DNA from: Dolomitihabitans soli
GTDB taxonomy: Bacteria > Actinomycetota > Actinomycetes > Streptosporangiales > Streptosporangiaceae
Direction: 5' to 3'
Length of the DNA: 64,000 bases
Assembly (NCBI RefSeq): GCF_022213955.1
Contig: NZ_JAKNTW010000009.1
Span: 277,580 to 341,579, forward strand
The translations under genes were made by a program, and so were the position numbers. The notes beneath the pieces are model-generated. The model worked only from the letters and a program-made list of their open reading frames with translations. It ran no database searches and was not told the origin of the DNA. Of this stretch, positions 1 through 6,888 are shown in pieces (position 1 is the stretch's first letter; the number at the start of each line of letters is the position of its first letter).

Positions 1-765
1 GGTTTCGAGAAGGGGCAGGCGATCAGCGTCGTGCCGAACTTCTCGCAGAATGACTACGGCGTGTACGCCGAGCAGTCGATCGTGCCGGCCACCGCACTAC
101 TGCACCGCCCCGACAACGTGGACGCGGTGTCCGGCGCGGCAGTGTGGATGCCCTACCTCACGGCCTACGGCGCGATGGTGGAAGTCGGCCGCATGCGGGC
201 GGGTGATGTGGCGGTGGTGAACGCGGCCTCCAGCAGCGTCGGCCTGGCCGCGATCCACACCGCCACCCGGGTGGGCGCCACCCCAGTCGCCATCACCCGC
301 ACCCGCGCCAAGAAGCAGCAGCTGATCGACGAGGGCGCGGCAGAGGTCATCGTCTCGGACGAGGAGGACGTGGCCAAGCGCGTGCTGGAGCTGACCGGCG
401 GCAAAGGCGCCGAGTATGTCTTCGACGCCGTCGCCGGTCCCGGAGTCGTGGACCTGGCCCGCGCTGTGGCGGCCGACGGGACCCTGTTCCTGTGGGGTGC
501 GCTCAGCGGGCAGCCGACCCCGTATCCCGGGTTTGACCTGGGCATGCCCGCGCTGAACATGCGCACCTACACGATGCTCGAGATTGCCAGGAACCCGCAA
601 CGGCTGCGCCGCGCCGCCGCGTTCGTCGCCTCGGGCCTAAGCAGCGGAGTGTTCCGCCCGGTGGTAGATCGCGTGTTCCCGCTGGAGAAGATCGTGCAGG
701 CACACCAGCACATGGAATCCAACACCCAGTTCGGCAAGATCGTAGTCACCGCGGCCACGGCTTGA
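1..765 (+). CDS. quinone oxidoreductase-like MDR enzyme (5' partial)
   Basis: The frame is open from base 1, so the N-terminus lies outside the window; 254 residues of a family usually near 330 are visible. It looks like a zinc-independent NADPH:quinone reductase (zeta-crystallin type) of the medium-chain dehydrogenase superfamily, a cytoplasmic enzyme passing hydride from NADPH to quinones or enals. The nucleotide-binding loop is seen as NAASSSVGLAA near base 220, followed by the basic stretch TRTRAKK expected for NADPH preference. The end HMESNTQFGKIVV is typical of the family C-terminus. No Cys/His zinc-ligand cluster is visible. The substrate cannot be told. Family confident, specificity not. 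Confidence 0.85.
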   Translation, partial: GFEKGQAISVVPNFSQNDYGVYAEQSIVPATALLHRPDNVDAVSGAAVWMPYLTAYGAMVEVGRMRAGDVAVVNAASSSVGLAAIHTATRVGATPVAITRTRAKKQQLIDEGAAEVIVSDEEDVAKRVLELTGGKGAEYVFDAVAGPGVVDLARAVAADGTLFLWGALSGQPTPYPGFDLGMPALNMRTYTMLEIARNPQRLRRAAAFVASGLSSGVFRPVVDRVFPLEKIVQAHQHMESNTQFGKIVVTAATA

Positions 766-877
766 CCCGCAGCGGCCCAGACACGGGACCACGGGACTTG
801 ACTGCGTGGCCGGCTCCCGCCCTTGGTTGTGTGGACGCGGCTACAGGGTTCCCGGGCATGTGGTTCCATGATCACTC

Positions 878-1612
878 ATGAATGCAGCAGCAACGACCGT
901 GCGGAGAAGATGGCTCAAGCTTCTTGCGGCCCTTCTCGCCATCCTCCTCCTGGGAGCGGTGGGCCTGTATCAGCTGATGAACGCGCGGACCTTACAACTG
1001 GCAGGAGAGCTGACCGACCGCGTGGCGACCGACGAGAAGGTCGTCGCCCTGACCTTCGACGACGGCCCTGACGAGCACACCCCCGAGATCATCGACATCC
1101 TTGCCGAGCAGCGCGTCCGCGCGACGTTCTTCGTCGTCGGCTCCCAGGTCGAGGCCCGGCCGCAGGACGCGCAGGCGCTGGTCGGCAAGGGGCATGAGCT
1201 CGCCAACCACACCTACACCCATCGGCGGATGGTGTTCGTCTCCCCATCCACCGTGGCGAGCGAGGTTGAGCGCACTGATGCGGCCATCCGAACGGCGGGG
1301 CAGCGCGGCGAGATCCTGTTCCGTCCGCCGACGGGCAAGAAATTGCTTGTCCTACCGCTGTATCTGGCCGGCAACCAGAGGCACACGGTCATGTGGGACG
1401 TGGAGCCGGACTCCGGTACCACCCCCACCGCCGCCGAGATCGTCACGGCGGTGCGCGAGGAGACGAGGCCAGGATCAATCATCTTGCTCCACCCGTGGTA
1501 CGCCAGCGGCCGGAACACTCGCGAGGCCATCAAAGGCCTGGTCATGGGCCTCCGTGATCAGGGATACCGATTCGTCACGGTCTCAGAGCTGCTCGCTTTG
1601 CAACGTCGTTGA
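878..1612 (+). CDS. polysaccharide deacetylase (NodB domain), membrane-anchored
   Basis: This 244-residue protein has a short basic N-terminus, one membrane segment or uncleaved signal (residues about 14-30) and an extracytoplasmic NodB deacetylase domain. Family motifs are visible: TFDDGPD (catalytic base and metal Asp), HTYTH (metal histidines), RPPTGKK and a C-terminal LLHPWY. Members remove N- or O-acetyl groups from peptidoglycan, chitin or other polysaccharides. The ATG is chosen because it precedes the basic and hydrophobic leader; the upstream bases show no clear Shine-Dalgarno sequence. It stands alone between the MDR gene and a minus-strand remnant. The substrate, most likely cell wall, is inferred only. 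Confidence 0.85.
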   Translation: MNAAATTVRRRWLKLLAALLAILLLGAVGLYQLMNARTLQLAGELTDRVATDEKVVALTFDDGPDEHTPEIIDILAEQRVRATFFVVGSQVEARPQDAQALVGKGHELANHTYTHRRMVFVSPSTVASEVERTDAAIRTAGQRGEILFRPPTGKKLLVLPLYLAGNQRHTVMWDVEPDSGTTPTAAEIVTAVREETRPGSIILLHPWYASGRNTREAIKGLVMGLRDQGYRFVTVSELLALQRR

Positions 1613-1615
1613 CTT

Positions 1616-1801
1616 TTAAGCGAGGGACGGCTCATCGGCTTCGCGCAGCGTGGTGATGCTGCCGGATGGCACCCGGAAATAGGCATGGCCGACCGCCTTG
1701 ATCGGCATCTTGATCCAGGACGCCACCACGAATGTCAGCGAGCCACCGTGCGTCACGATGACCTGGTGTTCGCAGGGGCGCTGCACGATGATCTCGGCGG
1801 T
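1616..1801 (-). pseudogene. histidine phosphatase family C-terminal remnant
   Basis: About 62 codons in the minus frame directly following the stop of the next upstream gene, ending at TAA (1616-1618). The translation contains [16 protein letters not shown], then [13 protein letters not shown], which match the second catalytic-His region and C-terminus of histidine phosphatase / phosphoglycerate-mutase-like enzymes. Nothing of the N-terminal RHG motif is present. The remnant begins exactly where the alpha/beta hydrolase ends, in the same frame, so it looks like the tail of a gene whose 5' part was replaced. It has no start codon or ribosome-binding site of its own. Confidence 0.75.
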
Positions 1802-2551
1802 TCATGCGAGATTGGCGCGAATCCAGCGTTCGACGCGTGCATTGAACCACTCGGGGTATTGCAGCGGCAGCCCGTGGCCTGCGTGCTCGTGAATGATCAG
1901 CTCGCTCTTCGAGTGGTCATGGTCGAGCTGCCGCATCCCCTCTCGGAGCGCTCGTGGTTCCTTCGCTCCGGCCAGAAGCAGGACAGCTCCGGGGAACCGG
2001 CGCCAAGCCGATGACGTGCGGAACTCGGCATTCGCCCGGGTCAGCGCGATCAGGCTCTCCCTGGGCAGGGTCTTCGAGGTGCGGATGTAGTCGTCGAGGA
2101 GATCGTCCGGGATGTAGAGCGACTTCGCTTGGAGCTTGGCGAACCATGTCTGCCGGGCGAGCGGTGCGGTGAGCCCGACGAGCCAGTGGCTCAGGCTCGG
2201 CAACGGTATGCCCTGAGTCAGCGCGCTGGTGATGACCACGCGTGTGACCACCTCGGGATGGGAAGCGGCCAGTTCGAGCGCAAGCTGTGCGCCGAGCGAA
2301 AAGCCTGCCACAGTGACGTCCGTGCCGGCAGGGAACCGCCCGAGGTAAGCGGCGAGCTCGGCGACAACCGCCGCGCTCGTCGTGAAGGCCACATCATGGC
2401 TGTGGCCGTGACCGGGAAGATCAGGCACAAGAACGCGATAGCGCGGTCCAAAGTGGTCGATCTGCGCATCCCACATCCAGCCGGCGACGCCGCCGCCGTG
2501 GATGAGCAGCAGGACAGGACCAGCGGCATTACCGGTTTCTCGCACGTACAA
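1802..2551 (-). CDS. alpha/beta hydrolase
   Basis: A 249-residue cytoplasmic alpha/beta hydrolase. Visible are the oxyanion HGGG (about residue 18), DLPGHGHS, the nucleophile elbow GFSLG and the C-terminal catalytic His in EHAGHGLPL. The usual acidic residue position reads LLLAGAKEP, with Glu where Asp is common. I chose the TTG start at 2551 because AGAAGG lies nine bases upstream and homologues begin about here. The frame stays open to 2725, but that extension would overlap the ribosome-binding region and first codons of the divergent gene. The substrate is unknown. Its stop abuts a histidine-phosphatase remnant in the same frame. Confidence 0.8.
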   Translation of the reverse strand: MYVRETGNAAGPVLLLIHGGGVAGWMWDAQIDHFGPRYRVLVPDLPGHGHSHDVAFTTSAAVVAELAAYLGRFPAGTDVTVAGFSLGAQLALELAASHPEVVTRVVITSALTQGIPLPSLSHWLVGLTAPLARQTWFAKLQAKSLYIPDDLLDDYIRTSKTLPRESLIALTRANAEFRTSSAWRRFPGAVLLLAGAKEPRALREGMRQLDHDHSKSELIIHEHAGHGLPLQYPEWFNARVERWIRANLA

Positions 2552-2660
2552 GGCAGGTGCCCTTCTCTGGGATCGAGGCTGTCGGAGACAACAACGTTTG
2601 TACGGTGGAGCGGCAGTCTTGCGATGTTCCTGCACCGGTATTACAAGAAGGGATTTCGTC

Positions 2661-3476
2661 ATGACCAACCAGCCCACCGAACCCGACGTTTCAGCGATCC
2701 GCGACGCGGCCAGGCCCCCGGTCACCGACCGGGCCGCGTTTCAGACCGAACTGGACCGGCTTCGGGGCCGAGAAAAGGCCCACACCCGCGAGGGCGATGC
2801 GATCGCCGCCGCCCGACGCCGCCTCCCGATGGTCGAAGTCGATCCGCAGACTCCGCTGATCGGAGCGGACGGGACGGTTCCGTTGATCGACATCTTCGAC
2901 GGTCGGTCCCAGTTGATCGCCTACTTCCAGATGTGGCACACCGGCAGGCCCGCCGCGGAGCAGTGCGAGGGCTGCACCTTCTCCACGACCCACATCAACG
3001 AGCTGTCCTATCTGCACTCGCGGGACGTGAGCTACGCGACCTTCTGTCAGGGGCCGTACGAGGAGAGCTCGCGGTATCGCGACTTCATGGGCTGGACGGT
3101 TCCCTGGTACTCGGTGCCGCAGGACGCCGTGGACCGGTTGATCGCAGATCGGCACTTCGGCATCCTGGTCAGTTATCTCCGAAACGATGACAAAGTCTAC
3201 GAGACCTACTGGACCACCGGCCGCGGCAACGAACTGATGGCACCGTCGTACGGACTGCTGGATCTGACCGCCTACGGCCGGCAGGAGTTCTGGGAGGACT
3301 CGCCGGAGGGCTGGCCACAGCGTTGGGGTTCCCAAGGCGGCCAGTTTCGGCTGGACGGCCGCCCGACCGCCCAGTGGTCGCGGATCCGGGCCGGGCACGA
3401 CGACGACCTCGGCACAATGCCGGACGGATGGACCGCGTGTTCCTGCCCATCGCACCTCGACGAACCCACCGCCTGA
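2661..3476 (+). CDS. DUF899 family thioredoxin-fold protein
   Basis: A 271-residue protein of the DUF899 family, predicted to have a thioredoxin-like fold. Recognisable stretches are AYFQMWHTGRP, the CEGC pair in EQCEGCTF, LHSRDVSYATF, and MGWTVPWYS, all in the usual order; the C-terminus carries CSC. The ATG at 2661 follows AGAAGGG with good spacing; longer in-frame extensions upstream have no family match. The biochemical role of DUF899 is not established; the CxxC-like pair hints at redox or metal binding. It is divergent from the alpha/beta hydrolase, and about 110 bp between them would hold both promoters. Confidence 0.85.
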   Translation: MTNQPTEPDVSAIRDAARPPVTDRAAFQTELDRLRGREKAHTREGDAIAAARRRLPMVEVDPQTPLIGADGTVPLIDIFDGRSQLIAYFQMWHTGRPAAEQCEGCTFSTTHINELSYLHSRDVSYATFCQGPYEESSRYRDFMGWTVPWYSVPQDAVDRLIADRHFGILVSYLRNDDKVYETYWTTGRGNELMAPSYGLLDLTAYGRQEFWEDSPEGWPQRWGSQGGQFRLDGRPTAQWSRIRAGHDDDLGTMPDGWTACSCPSHLDEPTA

Positions 3477-3506
3477 CCGACCCCCCCCGCCGGTGCCGTC
3501 CCCGTC

Positions 3507-3641
3507 GGAGCCCGTACGGCAAGCCACCTTGACCCCTCTCGCCGTCGCCGGTGCAGCCCCGTGGGGTCAACGCTCCTCCAGCGAGGGTGGCTGAGCGCCG
3601 TTTCGGCAGGCCCGCCGGCCATGTGCTCCGGTTCAGGTCCC
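3507..3641 (+). repeat. dispersed repeat copy R1
   Basis: About 135 bp that recurs at 6639-6770 and 9715-9850, and inverted in part at 9923-10019. Shared blocks in order are a GTACGGCAAGCCACC-like start, GGGGTCAACGCTCCTC, a GGGTGGC block, a CGCCGTT block and a final GGTTCAG/GGTTCCAG block. The early GCCACC and later GGTGGC can pair, giving a large stem-loop. This copy follows the DUF899 stop closely. It has no coding frame conserved between copies. Function unknown: it could be a REP- or MITE-like element or a structured 3' end. Confidence 0.7.
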
Positions 3642-3893
3642 AGCGGAAGCCACCTTCCCTGGCGTCTGGCGTCACTGAACAAGGCAGCGGCGCTCGCGAC
3701 TGAGAGCAAGCTCCAGCGGCGACGGAGTGGACCTTCTCAAGAATTCGCGCGGCGTGCATGGCCAACATGACGGAACGGGCGTAGGGGACACGCAGCTAAG
3801 ATCATCAGCATCGTTACTCGATTATGGGCCGCCACCGGCCGCTACCGCTTCGGGCGCGTAACCGTCGTCGTCGTCGCGCTCTATCTGGCTGCC
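3642..3893. other. non-coding stretch and unresolved gene start
   Basis: No gene is supported here. The frame of the following membrane protein is open back to 3771 (TGA at 3768-3770) and from about 3810 onward reads like coding sequence with a first membrane helix. It contains no ATG, GTG or TTG before 3894. Confidence 0.4.
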
Positions 3894-5603
3894 GTGGCCG
3901 CTGCCGCGGTGTTCGCCGCGGTGTCCGGCGACCTGTCGGCGCTGTCGGTGGCCGCGACGGCCTCGATGTGGGGCCTCTCCGCGCAGGGAGACTGGGTGGG
4001 GCCCCTGCTCACCGGGATCTGCGGACTCAACGCGTGGATGCTGTGGCAGGTGCTGCGCGGCCCCGCGCTGCCGCGCGCCGGAGGGTTGCCGCGCAGCGTT
4101 GTCTGGCTGCGGCGCCTGCTTTATGCGGGCATAGCCGGCGACCTGCTGCTCTGGGAACTCGTCGAAGAGCTGTCCGACACCGTGGAGTACGCCGCGAGCC
4201 TGGTCGTGTGGGCCGCCACGGTGATCCTGCTGGTGCGGGTCGTCTCCGGGGTCTCGGCCCGGTTCCGGGCGATCGCCCTCGCGCTCGGCCTGATCAGCGT
4301 GCTGACTCCAGTGCTGCTGTTCTTCCCCGACGGCCCCGGCCCCCAGGTGATCAGCCTGCTGGGACTGGCGAGCCTCGGCTGGAGAGTGATGATCCTCATC
4401 GGACAGCGCCGCGACGGGCGGTGGAGCAGCGCCACGATTGGCATCGGGCTGATCGCGCTCGTCGCCCCGCTGGCCGTCCCCGTGCTCAGCCTCGCCTTCC
4501 AGAACGCGTGGCTGTTCGGCGGCCCGGGGCTCGTGGTGAGCGCGCTCGACGTGTTCACCACGGCGTGGCTGGCGCGCACCGCGCACGAGCTCGCCAGGCC
4601 CGTCGGCCTGTCCGCCGTTGAAACCGCCGTTCGGCCCGCCACCGGCCGCAGGCCGCGGCTGTTCGTCGCCGTCGCGCTGGTGCTGCCGCTCCTCATGGTC
4701 GGAGCCGAGGAAGACGCCCGGTTCAGCTTCACCAGCGCGGACGAGGGCTGCCGCGAACGGATCCGGTCCTACGCCGACACCCGGCCGGAAGACCGGCGGC
4801 AGGCGTTCCTCTGCCTCGCCAGGGACTACACCCATGCGGGGATGGCGATGTTCCCGGAGGACCTGCCGGACCAGCGCGTCATGGCGTACGGCGAGGAACT
4901 GTGCGCGGTGCCCGGCGTCGAGGAGCGGCAGGAGTTGCTCCGGCGGGCCGGCGGGTCGGCGGAGGCGGGTGAGCTCAGCGGCGCCCTGGAGTTCCTGTGC
5001 CCCGGCGTCGCCGCCCAGCAGCGGGTGGACGAGGCGCGCAGCGTAGCCAGGTGGGAGGCCGAGATGGCCGAGATGAACGCCCGATGCGCCGACCCTTGGC
5101 CGAAGCTGCGAGCCAGGCGGCAGGGCACGGCCGCGTACCTGCTCTTCGAAGGGGGCGGCTACGCCGTCCTCGACGACCGCGACGACACCGATGGCGCGGG
5201 CGGCGACATCTTCAAGGCCATCGACGACGGGTTCATCGACGCCGCCGGCAGCAGCGCCGCCATCACGACCTACGGCGAGAACGAGCCGATGTGCCTCACG
5301 GTCAAGGCGTTCCGCGCCGCCCCGCCGCTCCGGCTAAAGGGCTGGGACCAGGTGGTCGAGGTGGGCGTCGTCAGCCGCAGCGGCCGCCTGGTCGTGCCGC
5401 CGTACCCCGAGGGCGGTGACAGCGGGACGCTCGAGCCGCTGCCCAACCTGGCCGTCGACGGCCCCGGCCGCTACCGGATGCGCGTCTACGCCCGCACGTT
5501 CGAGGAGGACGAGGACGACTCCTACGCGCCCGGCGAGGAGCACCTGATCGTCGTCTACCCCGGCCGTTCCGTGAAGAAGATCGTCCACCGCCCATGGCGG
5601 TGA
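3894..5603 (+). CDS. multi-pass membrane protein with large C-terminal domain, unknown function
   Basis: I do not recognise this family. From the GTG at 3894 there are 569 residues. Roughly the first 260 hold eight or so hydrophobic segments (for example YAASLVVWAATVILLVRV, VISLLGLASLGWRVMILIG, RLFVAVALVLPLLMVG). The remaining 300 are hydrophilic, probably extracytoplasmic, with conserved-looking cysteines and a short helical stretch rich in Arg, Ala and Glu. The annotated start is probably too late: upstream bases in frame encode GRYRFGRVTVVVVALYLAAV, a credible first helix, yet no normal start codon precedes it. Either an unusual start or a sequencing slip near 3824 is possible. The neighbourhood gives no functional clue. 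Confidence 0.6.
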   Translation: MAAAAVFAAVSGDLSALSVAATASMWGLSAQGDWVGPLLTGICGLNAWMLWQVLRGPALPRAGGLPRSVVWLRRLLYAGIAGDLLLWELVEELSDTVEYAASLVVWAATVILLVRVVSGVSARFRAIALALGLISVLTPVLLFFPDGPGPQVISLLGLASLGWRVMILIGQRRDGRWSSATIGIGLIALVAPLAVPVLSLAFQNAWLFGGPGLVVSALDVFTTAWLARTAHELARPVGLSAVETAVRPATGRRPRLFVAVALVLPLLMVGAEEDARFSFTSADEGCRERIRSYADTRPEDRRQAFLCLARDYTHAGMAMFPEDLPDQRVMAYGEELCAVPGVEERQELLRRAGGSAEAGELSGALEFLCPGVAAQQRVDEARSVARWEAEMAEMNARCADPWPKLRARRQGTAAYLLFEGGGYAVLDDRDDTDGAGGDIFKAIDDGFIDAAGSSAAITTYGENEPMCLTVKAFRAAPPLRLKGWDQVVEVGVVSRSGRLVVPPYPEGGDSGTLEPLPNLAVDGPGRYRMRVYARTFEEDEDDSYAPGEEHLIVVYPGRSVKKIVHRPWR

Positions 5604-5613
5604 CCGAGCCGCC

Positions 5614-5712
5614 TTGGGGACTTTGCTCGTTCCGTGCCCCCTGAACGCCTCCTCCAGCCACCAGGCGGGTCGGTCGGCGGTCACCTTGGCGTCGACCAGC
5701 AGGGGACGCGTG
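5614..5712 (-). pseudogene. duplicated 3' end of the TPP-enzyme gene
   Basis: About 99 bp nearly identical to the last bases and flank of the thiamine-diphosphate enzyme gene (6872-6970). The best block, 5641-5712, differs at only about three or four positions from 6899-6970. In the minus frame it encodes KVTADRPAWWLEEAFRGH, the enzyme's C-terminus, but the TGA stop seen at 6889-6891 is changed to GGA here. No start or upstream part exists. With the true copy it brackets the alpha/beta hydrolase and repeat R2 as a direct duplication about 1.26 kb apart. Confidence 0.8.
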
Positions 5713-5777
5713 CCCCCGGGAGCGGGGCGAGGCGTCGTACGACCACCCCGCAGGCGCGTGCGTTGGTACGGTGACGT

Positions 5778-6617
5778 ATGACCTCACAGCGGGCGAACGG
5801 CGTCGAACTCGGTATCGAGACCTTCGGTCGCGATACCGATCCGCTCGTGCTGCTGGCCGGCGGAACCACCATGCTCTCCTGGCCGGATGCGGTGTGCGAG
5901 CGGCTCGCGGCGGGCGGGCGACGGGTGGTCCGCTACGACCTGCGCGACTGCGGAGCGTCGACAACCCTGGACCCGGAGGCGCCGGCATACAGCCTGCGCG
6001 ATCTCGCCGCCGACGCGGCGGCGCTCGTCGGTGCTCTCGGCGCCGCGACGGCCCACCTCGGCGGCGTCGGCGTCGGCGGGATGGTCGCTCAGGTCGCCGC
6101 GCTCGACCATCCGGATGTGTTCTCGGCGCTGACCCTGGTGGGCACGCGGCCGGTCGCGCCCGGCCCCGTCGACGACGATCTGCCGGACCACGACGCGGCG
6201 ACGATGGAGGCGATGTTCTCCCACCCCATGCCTGACTGGACCGACCGGACAGCGGTCGCAGCGTTCGCCGCTGACGGCGCGCAGTTGCTCGGCAACGACC
6301 CGGAGCAGGCACGCGCGACCGCGGCCCGGATCTGGGACCGCACGCCGTCGACCGAACCGGCGGTGCAGCAGGCGAATCAGCTCGGGATGGTGTTCGCCCG
6401 GCTCGACTGCGCGCCGCGGTGGCGCGAGCGCCTGGGCGATCTCGCGCTGCCGACACTCGTCGTGCATGGGCGCAACGACCCGTTCTTCCCCGTGGGCAAC
6501 GGCGAGGCGCTTGCCACGGCGATCCCCGGTGCACGTCTGCTCGTGCTCGACGAGATGGGGACTGACATCCCGGACACAGCGGCCGGCGAGGTCGCCGTGG
6601 CGATGCTCGAGCGCTGA
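5778..6617 (+). CDS. alpha/beta hydrolase fold protein lacking catalytic Ser and His
   Basis: A 279-residue protein with a clear alpha/beta hydrolase fold resembling the aclacinomycin/daunorubicin methylesterase-like group. The acid loop VVHGRNDPFFP (Asp234) is intact. The nucleophile elbow, normally GxSxG, reads GVGVG with Gly98 in place of Ser, and the position normally His in the final GMGHDLP-type motif reads EMGTDIP (Thr262). It should therefore not work as a serine hydrolase; a binding, scaffold or decayed role is possible. Start ATG 5778. It lies between two copies of the TPP-enzyme gene end and next to repeat R2, suggesting that it arrived with that duplication. Codon use looks normal and the frame is undamaged. 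Confidence 0.75.
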   Translation: MTSQRANGVELGIETFGRDTDPLVLLAGGTTMLSWPDAVCERLAAGGRRVVRYDLRDCGASTTLDPEAPAYSLRDLAADAAALVGALGAATAHLGGVGVGGMVAQVAALDHPDVFSALTLVGTRPVAPGPVDDDLPDHDAATMEAMFSHPMPDWTDRTAVAAFAADGAQLLGNDPEQARATAARIWDRTPSTEPAVQQANQLGMVFARLDCAPRWRERLGDLALPTLVVHGRNDPFFPVGNGEALATAIPGARLLVLDEMGTDIPDTAAGEVAVAMLER

Positions 6618-6638
6618 CGGCTGCAGGACCCTGCGCTA

Positions 6639-6770
6639 GTTCGTACGGCATGCCACCGAGGCACCTCCCGCCGTCGCTGGTGACGCCCTGCGGGGTCAAC
6701 GCTCCTCAGGCGTGGGTGGCCGAGCGCCGTTTCGCCTGGCTCGTTTGACGTGTTCGCTGGTTCAGACCCG
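6639..6770 (+). repeat. dispersed repeat copy R2
   Basis: The second copy of the family described at 3507-3641, same orientation. It shares GGGGTCAACGCTCCTCAGG, GTGGGTGGCCGAGCGCCGTT and the closing GGTTCAGACCCG. It lies just past the stop of the alpha/beta hydrolase-fold gene and about 120 bp from the convergent TPP-enzyme stop. Confidence 0.7.
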
Positions 6771-6888
6771 TGATCGCATCGGTGGCGGGTGCTGCTGACC
6801 GGCTCGCAGCGCATGGCTTCCGCGTCGAGTCTCCCACCGGTGCGGATGTTTGCCCGGCACGTACTTGAGCCCGTGGGGACCTGTTCGT

